Source: Closterium sp. NIES-65
Taxonomy: Eukaryota; Streptophyta; Zygnematophyceae; Desmidiales; Closteriaceae
Direction of reading: 5' to 3'
NCBI GenBank assembly: GCA_948144175.1
Contig: CANXME010000048.1
Coordinates: 84,453-148,452 of the forward strand
Length of the DNA stretch: 64,000 bases
Numbering within the stretch: the stretch's first letter is position 1; each line of letters begins with the position of its first letter. The notes beneath the pieces are model-generated. The model was not told the origin of the DNA. It was given only the letters and a program-made list of their open reading frames with translations, and did no database searches. Positions 23,761 to 36,500 of this stretch are shown piece by piece. The translations under genes and the position numbers were made by a program.

Positions 23761-26700
23761 GATGGAAAGTGGGAGAATGGGGCGGGGTGATGGAAAGCGG
23801 GAGAATGGGGCGGGGTGATGGAAAGCGGGAGAATGGGGCGGGGTGATGGAAAGCGGGAGAATGGGACGGGGTGATGGAAAGCGGGAGAATGAGGCAGGGT
23901 GATGGAAAGCGGGAGAATGGGTCGACGTGATGGAAGAGGGAGAATGGGGCAGGATGATGGAAAGCGGGAGAATGGGGCGGGATGATGGAAAGCGGGATAA
24001 TGGGGCAAGGTGATGGAGAGCGGGAGAATGGGGCGGGGTGATGGAGAGCGGCAGAATGTTGCGGGGTGATGGAAAGCGGGAGAATGGGGCGGGGTGATGG
24101 AAAGCGGGAGAATGGGCGGGGTGATGGAAAGCGGGAGAATGGGGCGGGGTGATGGAAAGCGGGAGAATGGGGCGGGGTGATGGAAAGCGGGAGAATGGGA
24201 CGGGGTGATGGAAAGCGGGAGAATGGGTCGGGGTGATGGAAAGCGGGAGAATGGGGTGGGGCGATGGAAAGCGGGAGAATGGGGCGGGGTGATGGAAGGA
24301 GGGAGAATGGGTCGGGGTGATGGAAGGAGGGAGAATGGGGCGGGGTGATGGAAGGAGGGAGAATGGGGTGGGTGATGGAAAGCGAGAAAATGGGGCGGGG
24401 TGATGGAAGGAGGGAGAATAGGGCGGGGTGATGGAAGGAGGGAGAATGGGGCGGGGTGATGGAAGGAGGGAGAATGGGTAGGGGTGATGGAAAGCGAGAG
24501 AATGGGACGGGGTGATGGAAAGCGGGAGAATGGGGCGGGGTGATGGAAAGCGGGAGAATGGGGCGGGGTGATGGAAAGCGGGAGAATGAGGCGGGGTGAT
24601 GGAAGGAGGGAGAATGGGGCGGGGTGATGGAAGGAGGGAGAATGGGGTGGGGTGATGGAAAGCGGGAGAATGGGGCGGGGTGATGGAAAGCGGGAGAATG
24701 GGCGGGGTGATGGAAAGCGGGAGAATGGGGCAGGGTGATGGAAAGCGGGAGAATGGGGCGGGGTGATGGAAAGCGGGAGAATGGGGCGGGGTGATGGAAA
24801 GCGGGAGAATGGGGCGGGGTGATGGAAAGCGGGAGAATGGGGCGGGGTGATGGAAAGCGGGAGAATGGGGCGGGGTGATGGAAAGCGGGAGAATGGGGCG
24901 GGGTGATGGAAGGAGGGGGAATGGGGCGGGGTGATGGATGGAGGGAGAATGGGGCGGGGTGATGGAAAGCGGGAGAATGGTGCGGGGTGATGGAAAGCGG
25001 GAGAATGGGGCGGGGTGATGAAAAGATGGAGAATGGGGTGGGGTGATGGAAAGCGGGAGAATGGGGCGGGGTGATGGAAAGCGGGAGAATGGGGCGAGGT
25101 GATGGAAAGCGGGAGAATGGGGCGGGGTGATGGAAGGAGGGAGAATGGGGCGGGTTGATGGAAAGCGGGAGAATGGTGCGGGGTGATGGAAAGTGGGAGA
25201 ATGGGGCGAGGTGATGAAAAGATGGAGAATGGGTTGGGGTGATGGAAAGAGGGAGAATGGGGAGGGGTGATGGAAAGCGAGAGAATGGGGCGGGGTGATG
25301 GAAAGAGGGGGAATGGGGCGGGGTGATGGAAAGCGGGAGAATTGTGCGGGGTGATAGAAAGCGGGAGAATGGGGCGGGGTGATGAAAAGATGGAGAATGG
25401 GGTGGGCTGATGGAAAGCGGGAGAATGGGGCGGGGTGATGGAAAGCGGGAGAATGGGGCGAGGTGATGGAAAGCGGGAGAGTGGGGCGGGGTGATGGAAG
25501 GAGGGAGAATGGGGCGGGTTGATGGAAAGCGGGAGAATAGTGCGGGGTGATGGAAAGTGGGAGAATGGGGCGGGGTGATGAAAAGATGGGGAATGGGGTG
25601 GGGTGATGGAAAGCGGGAGAATGGGGAGGGGTGATGGAAAGCGAGAGAATGGGGCGGGGTGATAAAAGAAGGGGGAATGGGGCGGGGTGATGGAAAGCGG
25701 GAGAATTGTGCGGGGTGATGGAAAGCGGGAGAATGGGGCGGGGTGATGAAAAGATGGAGAATGGGGTGGGCTGATGGAAAGCGGGAGAATGGGGCGGGGT
25801 GATGGAAAGAGGGAGAATGGGGCGGGGTGATGGAAAGCAGGAGAATGGGGCAGGGTCATGGAACGCGGGAGAATGGGGCGGGGTGATGGAAAGCGGGAGA
25901 ATGGGCGGGGTGATGGAAAGCGGGAGAATGGGGCGGGGTGATGGAAAGCGGGAGAATGGGGCGGGGTGATGGAAAGCGGGAGAATGGGGCGGGGTGATGG
26001 AAAGCGGGAGAATGGGGCGGGGTGATGGAAAGCGGGAGAATGGGGCGGGGTGATGGAAAGTTGGAGAATGGGGCGGGGTGATGGAAAGCGGGAGAATGGG
26101 GCGGGGTGATGGAAGGTGGGAGGATGGGGCGGGGTGATGGAAAGCGGGAGAATGGGGCGGGGTGATGGAAAGCGGGAGAATGGGGCGGGGTGGTGGAAAG
26201 CGGGAGAATGTGGCGGGGTGATGGAAGCCAGGGAAATGGGGCGGGGTGATGTAAGGAGGGAGAATGGGGCGGGGTGATAGAAGGAGGGAGAATGGAGCGG
26301 GGTGATGGAAGGAGGGAGAATGGGGCGGGGTGATGGAAAGCGGGAGAATGGGGCGGGGTGATAGAAAGCGGGAGAATGGGGCGGGGTGATGGAAAGCGGG
26401 AGAATGGGGCGGGGTGATGGAAAGCGGGAGAATGGGGCGGGATGATGGAAAGCGGGAGAATGGGACGGGTTGATGGAAAGCGGGAGAATAGGGCGGGGTG
26501 ATGGAAAGCGGGAGAATGGGGCGCGGTGATGGAAAGCGGGAGAATGGGGCGGGGTAATGGAAAGCGGGAGAATGGGGCGGGGTGATGGAAGGGAGGAGAA
26601 TGGGGCGCGGTGATGGAAAGCGGGAGAATGGGTTGGGGTGATGGAAAGCGGGAGAATAGGGCGGGATGATGGAAAGCGGGAGAATGGGCCGGGGTGATGG

Positions 26701-28039
26701 AAAGCGGAGGAATGGGGCGGGGTGATGGAAGGCGGGAGAATGGTGCGGGGTGATGGAAGGAGGGATAGGCGCCGCTAAAGATAGGCGCCCTAGAGATAGG
26801 CGCCCCAAGAGATAGGCGCCCATAGAGATAGGCGCCCATAGAGATAGGCGCCCAAAGAGATAGTCGCCTATCGAGATAGGCGCCCCTAGAGATTGGCGCC
26901 CATAGAGATATGCGCCCCTAGAGATAGCCGCCCGTAGAGATAGGCACCCCTAGAGATAGGCGCCCCTAGAGATAGGCGCTTCTCGGGAAAGACGCCCCTA
27001 GAGATACGTGGCCCTAGAGATTGGCGCCCTTAGAGATAGGCGCCCCTAGAGATAGGCGCCCATAGAGATAGGCCGCCGCTAGAGATAGGCGCCCCTAGAG
27101 ATAGGCGCCCCTAGAGATAGGCGCCCATAGAGATAGGCGCCCATAGACATAGGCGCCCCCAGAGATAGGCACCCATAGAGATAAGCGCCCACAGAGATAG
27201 GCGCCCCATAGAGATAGGCACCCCTAGAGATAGGCGCCCATAGAGATAGGCGCCCATAGAGATAGGCGCCCATAGAGATAGGCGCCCATAGAGATAGGCG
27301 CCCCAAGAGATAGGCGCCCCTAGAGATAGGCGCCCATAGAGATAGGCGCCCAAAGAGATAGCCGCCCATAGAGATTGGCGCCCCTAGAGATAGGCGCCCA
27401 TAGAGATAGGTGCCCCTAGAGATAGCCGCCCCTAGAGATAGGCACCCCTAGAGATAGGCGTCCTTAGAGTTAGGCGCCCCTGGAGATAGGCGCCCCTAGA
27501 GATAAGTGCCCCTAGAGGTAGGCGCCCCTAGAGATGGGCGACCATAGAGATAGGCGCCTCTAGAGATTGGCGCCCCTAAAGAGAGGCGCCCATAGAGATA
27601 GGCGCCCATAGAGATAGGCACCCCTAGAGATAGGCGCCCATTGAGATAGACGCCCATAGAGATAGCCGCCCCTAGAGATAGGCGCCCATAGAGATAGGCG
27701 CCCATAGAGATAGGCGCCCATAGAGATAGGCACCCCTAGAGACAGGCGCCCATAGCGATAGGCGCCCATAGAGATAGGCGCCCATAGAGATAGGCGCCCA
27801 TAGAGATAGGCACCCATAGAGATAGGCGCCCATAGAGATAGGCGCCCATAGAGATAGGCGCCCATAGAGATAGGCGCCCCTAGAGATAGGCGCCCATAGA
27901 GATAGGCGCCCATAGAGATAGGCGCCTATAGAGATAGGTGCCCCTAGAGATTGGCGCCCATAGAGATATGCGCCCCTAGAGATAGGCGCCCCTAGAGATA
28001 GGTGCCCCTAGAGATAGGCGCCCATAGAGATAGGCGCCC

Positions 28040-31000
28040 CTAGAGATAGGCGCCACTAGAGATAGGCGCCCCTAGAGATAGGCGTCCATAGAGATAGGAA
28101 CCCCTAGAGATAGGCGCCCATAGAGATAGGCGCCCATAGGGATAGACGCCCAAAGAGATAGGCGCCCATAGAGATAGGCGCCCATAGAGATAGGCGCCCA
28201 TAGAGATAGGCGCCCATAGAGATAGGCGCCCATAGAGATAGGCGCCCATAGAGATAGGCGCCCCTAGAGATAGGCGCCCATAGAGATATGCGCCCCTAGA
28301 GATAGGCGCCCCTAGAGATAGGCGCCCCTAGAGATAGGCGCCCCTAGAGATAGGCGCCCATAGAGATAGGCGCCACTAGAGATAGGCGCCCCTAGAGATA
28401 GGCGCCCATAGAGAGAGGCGCCCATAAAGATAGGCGCCCATAGAGAAAGGCGCCCAAATAGATAGGCGCCCATAGAGATAGGCGCCCATAGAGATAGGCG
28501 CCCATAGAGATAGGCGCCCATAGAGATAGGTGCCCCTAGAGATTGGCGCCCATAGAGATATGCGCCCATAGAGATAGGCGCCCAAATAGATAGGCGCCCA
28601 AAGAGATAGGCGCCCATAGAGATAGGCGCGCATAGAGATAGGCGCCCATAGAGATAGGCGCCCATAGAGATAGGCGCCCATAGAGATAGCCGCCCCTAGA
28701 GATAGGCGCCCATAGAGATAGGCGCCCATAGAGATAGGTGCCCTTAGAGATTGGCGCCCATAGAGATATGCGCCCCTAGAGATAGGCGCTCCTAGAGATA
28801 GGCGCCCCTAGAGATAGGCGCCCCTAGAGATAGGCGCCCATAGAGATAGGCGCCCCTAGAGATAGGCGCCACTAGAGATAGGCGCCCCTAGAGATAGGCG
28901 CCCATAGAGATAGGCACCCCTAGAGACAGGCGCCCATAGAGATAGGCGCCCATAGAGATAGGCGCCCATAGAGATAGGCGCCCATAGAGATAGGCGCCTA
29001 TAGAGATAGGCGCCCATAGAGATAGGCGCCCATAGAGATAGGCACCCATACAGATAGGCGCCCATAGAGATAGGCGCCCCTAGAGATAGGCGCCCATAGA
29101 GATAGGCGCCCCTAGAGATAGGCGCCACTAGAGATAGGTGCCCCTAGAGATAGGCGCCCATAGAGATAGGCACCCCTAGAGACAGGCGCCCATAGAGATA
29201 GGCGCCCATAGAGATAGGCGCCCATAGAGATAGGCGCCCATAGAGATAGGCGCCCATAGAGATAGGCGCCCATAGAGATAGGCGCCCATAGAGATAGGCA
29301 CCCATAGAGATAGGCGCCCATAGAGATAGGCGCCCCTAGAGATAGGCGCCCCTAGAGATAGGCGCCCATAGAGATAGGCGCCCCTAGAGATAGGCGCCAC
29401 TAGAGATAGGCGCCCCTAGAGATAGGCGCCCATAGAGATAGGCACCCCTAGAGACAGGCGCCCATAGCGATAGGCGCCCATAGAGATAGGCGCCCATAGA
29501 GATAGGCGCCCATAGAGATAGGCACCCATAGAGATAGGCGCCCATAGAGATAGGCGCCCATAGAGATAGGCGCCCATAGAGATAGGCGCCCCTAGAGATA
29601 GGCGCCCATAGAGATAGGCGCCCATAGAGATAGGCGCCTATAGAGATAGGTGCCCCTAGAGATTGGCGCCCATAGAGATATGCGCCCCTAGAGATAGGCG
29701 CCCCTAGAGATAGGTGCCCCTAGAGATAGGCGCCCATAGAGATAGGCGCCCCTAGAGATAGGCGCCACTAGAGATAGGCGCCCCTAGAGATTGGCATCCA
29801 TAGAGATAGGAACCCCTAGAGATAGGCGCCCATAGAGATAGGCGCCCATAGGGATAGGCGCCCAAAGAGATAGGCGCCCATAGAGATAGGCGCCCATAGA
29901 GATAGGCGCCCATAGAGATAGGCGCCCATAGACATAGGCGCCCATAGAGATAGGCGCCCATAGAGATAGGGGCCCATAGAGATAGGCGCCCCTAGAGATA
30001 GGCGCCCATAGAGATATGCGCCCCTAGAGATAGGTGCCCCTAGAGATAGGCGCCCATAGAGATATTCGCCCCTAGAGATAGGCGCCACTAGAGATAGGCG
30101 CCCCTAGAGATAGGCGTCCATAGAGATAGGAACCCCTAGAGATAGGCGCCCATAGAGATAGGCGCCCATAGCGATAGGCGCCCAAAGAGATAGGCGCCCA
30201 TAGAGCTAGGCGCCCATAGAGATAGGCGCCCATAGAGATAGGCGCCCATAGAGATAGGCACCCATAGAGATAGGCGCCCATAGAGATAGGCGCCCATAGA
30301 GATAGGCGCCCCTAGAGATAGGCGCCCATAGAGATATGCGCCCCTAGAGATAGGCGCCCCTAGAGATAGGCGCCCCTAGAGATAGGCGCCCCTAGAGATA
30401 GGCGCCCATAGAGATAGGCGCCACTAGAGAAAGGCGCCCCTAGAGATAGGCGCCCATAGAGAGAGGCGCCCATAGAGATAGGCGCCCATAGAGAAAGGCG
30501 CCCAAATAGATAGGCGCCCAAAGAGATAGGCGCCCATAGAGATAGGCGCCCATAGAGATAGGCGCCCATAGAGATAGGCGCCCATAGACATAGGCGCCCA
30601 TAGAGATAGGCGCCCATAGAGATAGGGGCCCATAGAGATAGGCGCCCCTAGAGATAGGCGCCCATAGAGATATGCGCCCCTAGAGATAGGTGCCCCTAGA
30701 GATAGGCGCCCATAGAGATAGGCGCCCCTAGAGATAGGCGCCACTAGAGATAGGCGCACCTAGAGATAGGCGTCCATAGAGATAGGAACCCCTAGAGATA
30801 GGCGCCCATAGAGATAGGCGCCCATAGCGATAGGCGCCCAAAGAGATAGGCGCCCATAGAGATAGGCGCCCATAGAGATAGGCGCCCATAGAGATAGGCG
30901 CCCATAGAGATAGGCACCCATAGAGATAGGCGCCCATAGAGATAGGCGCCCATAGAGATAGGCGCCCCTAGAGATAGGCGCCCATAGAGATATGCGCCCC

Positions 31001-32640
31001 TAGAGATAGGCGCCCCTAGAGATAGGCGCCCCTAGAGATAGGCGCCCCTAGAGATAGGCGCCCATAGAGATAGGTGCCCCTAGAGATTGGCGCCCATAGA
31101 GATATGCGCCCATAGAGATAGGCGCCCAAATAGATAGGCGCCCAGAGAGATAGGCGCCCATAGAGATAGGCGCCCATAGAGATAGGCGCCCATAGAGATA
31201 GGTGCCCCTAAAGATTGGCGCCCATAGAGATATGCGCCCCTAGAGATAGGCGCTCATAGAGATAGGCGCCCCTAGAGATAGGCGCCCCTAGAGATAGGCG
31301 CCCATAGAGATAGGCTCCCCTAGAGATAGGCGCCACTAGAGATAGGCGCCCCTGGAGATAGGCGCCCATAGAGATAGGCACCCCTAGAGATAGGCACCGA
31401 TAGAGATAGGCGCCCATACAGATAGGCGCCCATAGAGATAGGCGCCCATAGAGATAGCCGCCCCTAGAGATAGGCGCCCATAGAGATAGGCGCCCATAGT
31501 GATAGGTGCCCTTAGAGATTGGCGCCCATAGAGATATGCGCCCCTAGAGATAGGCGCTCCTAGAGATAGGCGCCCCTAGAGATAGGCGCCCCTAGAGATA
31601 GGCGCCCATAGAGATAGGCGCCCCTAGAGATAGGCGCCACTAGAGATAGGCGCCCCTAGAGATAGGCGCCCATAGAGATAGGCACCCCTAGAGACAGGCG
31701 CCCATAGAGATAGGCGCCCATAGAGATAGGCGCCCATAAAGATAGGCGCCCATAGAGATAGGCGCCCATAGAGATAGGCGCCCATAGAGATAGGCGCCCA
31801 TAGAGATAGGCGCCCATAGAGATAGGCGCCCATAGAGATAGGCACCCATAGAGATAGGCGCCCATAGAGATAGGCGCCCCTAGAGATAGGCGCCCATAGA
31901 GATAGGTGCCCCTAGAGATAGGCGCCACTAGAGATAGGCGCCCCTAGAGATAGGCGCCCATAGAGATAGGCACCCCTAGAGATAGGCGCCCATAGAGATA
32001 GGCGCCCATAGAGATAGGCGCCCATAGAGATAGGCGCCCATAGAGATAGGCGCCCATAGAGATAGGCGCCCATAGAGATAGGCGCCCATAGAGATAGGCA
32101 CCCATAGAGATAGGCGCCCATAGAGATAGGCGCCCCTAGAGATAGGCGCCCCTAGAGATAGGCGCCCATAGAGATAGGCGCCCCTAGAGATAGGCGCCAC
32201 TAGAGATAGGCGCCCCTAGAGATAGGCGCCCATAGAGATAGGCACCCCTAGAGACAGGCGCCCATAGCGATAGGCGCCCATAGAGATAGGCGCCCATAGA
32301 GATAGGCGCCCATACAGATAGGCACCCATAGAGATAGGCGCCCATAGAGATAGGCGCCCATAGAGATAGGCGCCCATAGAGATAGGCGCCCCTAGAGATA
32401 GGCGCCTATAGAGATAGGCGCCCATAGAGATAGGCGCCTATAGAGATAGGTGCCCCTAGAGATTGGCGCGCATAGAGATATGCGGCCCTAGAGATAGGCG
32501 CTCCTAGAGATAGGCGCCCCTAGAGATAGGTGCCCCTAGAGATAGGCGCCCATAGAGATAGGCGCCCCTAGAGATAGGCGCCACTAGAGATAGGCGCCCC
32601 TAGAGATAGGCGTCCATAGAGATAGGAACCCATAGAGATA
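28040..32640 (+). repeat. Higher-order blocks in the 16-bp array marked by GATAGGAACCCC
   Basis: A string of variant monomers (CGCCACTAGAGA, then CGTCCATAGAGA, then GGAACCCCTAGA) recurs near 28090, 29805, 30125 and 30780, with a slightly different copy near 32620. Offsets between the first four blocks are 1712, 320 and 656 bp, which are 107, 20 and 41 monomers exactly. Blocks were copied in whole monomers without register loss. Confidence 0.7.
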
Positions 32641-33529
32641 GGCGCCCATAGAGATAGGCGCCCATAGGGATAGGCGCCCATAGAGATAGGCGCCCATAGA
32701 GATAGGCGCCCATAGAGATAGGCGCCCATAGAGATAGGCGCCCATAGAGATAGGCGCCCCTAGAGATAGGCGCCCATAGAGATATGCGCCCCTAGAGATA
32801 GGCGCCCCTAGAGATAGGCGCCCCTAGAGATAGGCGCCCCTAGAGATAGGCGCCCATAGAGATAGGCGCCACTAGAGATAGGCGCCCCTAGAGGTAGGCG
32901 CCCATAGAGAGAGGCGCCTATAGAGATAGGCGCCCATAGAGATAGGCGCCCAAATAGATAGGCGCCCATAGAGATAGGTTCCCATAGAGATAGGCGCCCA
33001 TAGAGATAGGCGCCCATAGAGATAGGTGCCCCTAGAGATTGGCGCCCATAGAGATATGCGCCCATAGAGATAGGCGCCCAAATAGATAGGCGCCCATAGA
33101 GATAGGCGCCTATAGAGATAGGCGCCCATAGAGATAGGCGCCCATAGAGATAGGTGCCCCTAGAGATTGGTGCCCATAGAGATATGCGCCCCTAGAGATA
33201 GGCGCTCATAGAGATAGGCGCCCCTAGAGATAGGCGCCCCTAGAGATAGGTGCCCATAGAGATAGGCGCCCCTAGAGATAGGCGCCACTAGAGATAGGCG
33301 CCCCTGGAGATAGGCGCCCATAGAGATAGGCACCCCTAGAGATAGGCACCGATAGAGATAGGCGCCCATACAGATAGGCGCCCATAGAGATAGGCGCCCA
33401 TAGAGATAGGCGCCCCTAGAGATAGGCGCCCCTAGAGATAGGCACCCATAGAGATAGGCGCCCAAAGAGATAGGCGCCCATAGAGATAGGCGCCCCTAGA
33501 GATAGGCGCCCATAGAGATAGGCACCCCT

Positions 33530-36500
33530 AGAGATAGCCGCCCCTAAAGATAGGCACCCCTAGAGATAGGTGCCTCTAGAGATAGGCGCCCCTCGGGATA
33601 GACGGCCCTAGAGATACGTGCCCCTAGAGATAGGCGCCCCTAGATATAGGCGCCCCTAGAGATAGGCGCGCATAGAGATATGCGCCCCTAGAGATAGGCG
33701 CCCATAGAGAGAGGCGCCCCTAGAGATAGGCGCCCCTAGAGATAGGCGCCCCTAGAGACAGGCACCCCTAGAGATAGGCGCCCCTAGAGATAGGCGCCCT
33801 CAGAGATAGGCGCCCCTAGAGATGGGCGCCCATAGAGATAGGCGCCTTTATAGATAGGCGCGAGGCGCCCATAGAGATAGGCGCCCATAGAGTGGGCGCC
33901 CATAGAGATAGGCGCCCCTAGAGATAGGCGCCCATAGAGATAGGCGCCCATAGAGATGGGCGCCCATAGAGATAGGTGGCCCTAGAGATTGGCGCCCATA
34001 GAGATATGCGCCCCTAGAGATAGGCGCTCCTAGAGATAGGCGCCCCTAGAGATAGGCGCCCCTAGATATAGGCGCCCATAGAGATAGGCGCCCTAGAGAT
34101 AGGCGCCACTAGAGATAGGCGCCCATAGAGTTAGGCGCCCATAGGGATAGGCACCCCTAGAGATAGGCACCGATAGAGATAGGCGCCCATAGAGATAGGC
34201 GCCCATAGAGATAGGCGCCCATAGAGATAGGTGCCCCTAGAGATAGGCGCCCCTAGAGATAGGCACCCATAAAGATAGGCGCCCAAAGAGATAGGCGCCC
34301 ATAGAGATAGGCGCCCCTAGAGATAGCCGCCCCTAAAGATAGGCACCCCTAGAGATAGGCGCCCCTAGAGATAGGCGCCCCTCGGGATAGACGGCCCTAG
34401 AGATACGTGCCCCTAGAGATAGGCGCCCCTAGAGATTGGCGGCCCTAGAGATAGGCACCCCTAGAGATAGGCGTCCATAGAGATAGGCCGCCGCTAGAGA
34501 TAGGCGCCCCTAGAGATAGGCGCCCCTAGAGATAGGCGCCCATAGAAATAGGCGCCCATAGTGATAGGCGCCCCCGGAGATAGGCGCCCCTTTAGATAGG
34601 CGCCCATAGAGATAGGCGCCCATAGAGATATGCGCCCCTAGAGATAGGCACCCATAGAGATAAGCGCCCACAGAGATAGGCGCCCCCTAGATATAGGCGC
34701 CCCTAGAGATAGGCGCGCACAGATATAGGCGCCCCTAGAGATAGGCGCCCATAGAGAGGCGCCCCTAGAGATAGGCGCCCCTAGAGATAGGCGCCCCTAG
34801 AGATAGGCACCCCTAGAGATAGGCGCTCATAGAGATAGGCGCCCATAGAGATAGGCGCCCTTAGAGATAGGAGCCCCTAGAGATAGGCTCCCCTAGAGAT
34901 AGGCGCCCCTAGAGATAGGCCCCCCTAGAGATAGGCGCCCCTAGAGAAAGGCGTCCCTAGAGATAGGCGCCCCTAGATATAGACGCCCTCAGAGATAGGC
35001 GCCCCTAGAGATGGGCGCCCATAGAGATAGGGGTCTCTATAGATAGGCGCGAGGCGCCCATAGAGATAGGCGCCCATAGAGTGGGCGCCCATAGAGATAG
35101 GCGCCCCTAGAGATAGGCGCCCCTAGAGATAGGCGCCCCTATAGATAGGCGCCTCTAGAGATAGGCGCCCATAGAGGTAGGCGCCCATAGAGATAGGCGC
35201 CCCTAGAGATAGGCACCCCTAGAGATAGGCGCCCTTAGGGATAGGAGCCCATAGAGATAGGCGCCCCTAGAGATAGGCGCCCATAGAGATAGGCGCCCAT
35301 AGAGATAGGCGCCCCTAGAGATAGGCGCTCATAGAGATAGGCGCCCATAGAGATAGGCGCCCCTAGTGATAGGCGCCCCTAGAGATAGGCGCCCCTAGAG
35401 ATAGGCGCCCATAGAGATAGGCGCCCATAGAGATAGGCGCCCATAGAGATAGGCGCCCCTAGAGATAGGCGCCCATAGACATAGGCGCCCCTAGAGATAG
35501 GCGGCCATAGAGATAGGCGCCCATAGAGATAGGCGCCCCTAGAGATAGGCGCCCCTAGAGACAGGCGCCCCTAGAGATAGGCGCCCATAGATATAGGCGC
35601 CCATAGAGATAGGCGGCCATAGAGATAGGCGCCCCTAGAGATAGGCACCCATAAAGATAGGCGCCCAAAGAGATAGGCGCCCATAGAGATAGGCGCCCCT
35701 AGAGATAGCCGCCCCTAAAGATAGGCACCCCTAGAGATAGGAGCCCCTAGAGATAGGCGCCCCTCGGGATAGACGGCCCTAGAGATACGTGCCCCTAGAG
35801 ATAGGCGCCCCTAGAGATTGGCGGCCCTAGAGATAGGCACCCCTAGAGATAGGCGTCCATAGAGATAGGCCGCCGCTAGAGATAGGCGCCCCTAGAGATA
35901 GGCGCCCCTAGAGATAGGCGCCCATAGAAATAGGCGCCCATAGTGATAGGCGCCCCCGGAGATAGGCGCCCCTAGAGATAGGCGCCCATAGAGATAGGCG
36001 CCCATAGAGATATGCGCCCCTAGAGATAGGCACCCATAGAGATAAGCGCCCACAGAGATAGGGGCCCCCTAGATATAGGCGCCCCTAGAGATAGGCGCGC
36101 ACAGATATAGGCGCCCCTAGAGATAGGCGCCCATAGAGAGAGGCGCCCCTAGAGATAGGCGCCCCTAGAGATAGGCGCCCCTAGAGATAGGCACCCCTAG
36201 AGATAGGCGCTCATAGAGATAGGCGCCCATAGAGATAGGCGCCCTTAGAGATAGGAGCCCCTAGAGATAGGCGCCCCTAGAGATAGGCGCCCCTAGAGAT
36301 AGGCCCCCCTAGAGATAGGCGCCCCTAGAGAAAGGCGCCCCTAGAGATAGGCGCCCCTAGATATAGACGCCCTCAGAGATAGGCGCCCCTAGAGATGGGC
36401 GCCCATAGAGATAGGGGTCTCTATAGATAGGCGCGAGGCGCCCATAGAGATAGGCGCCCATAGAGTGGGCGCCCATAGAGATAGGCGCCCCTAGAGATAG

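Larger units (their letters stand above)
9307..26765 (+). repeat. 28-bp G-rich minisatellite, main array (about 620 monomers)
   Basis: This is the same family as 8246-8695, starting straight after TTTCCACA of the SINE-like island. Units carry GGGGCGGGGTGATGG plus AAAGCGGGAGAAT or AAGGAGGGAGAAT. Common variants are C to T or G to A at the two CpGs (GGGGTGGGG, GGGGCAGGG, AAGTGGG, AAGCAGG), plus rarer one-base losses such as GGGCGGGTGATGG that shift register. The minus-strand unit contains no TAA, TAG or TGA in any frame, and 28 is 1 mod 3. A minus-strand frame therefore cycles through a 28-residue Pro/Ser/His/Phe-rich repeat with almost no interruption. This yields frames of 1338 codons (9099-13115), 1056 codons (13602-16772 and 16989-20159), 1397 codons (21666-25859) and 2167 codons (20320-26823), several overlapping one another. 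All three frames are equally open and there is no codon-position bias in the variants, so I treat the array as non-coding. Confidence 0.96.

Noticed and set aside
20320..26823. 2167-codon minus-strand open reading frame, and its relatives at 9099-13115, 13602-16772, 16989-20159 and 21666-25859
   Set aside because: The repeat lacks stops in all three minus frames, overlapping frames are equally open, several start or end in other repeats, and variants show no codon-position bias. This is compositional openness without evidence of a protein.
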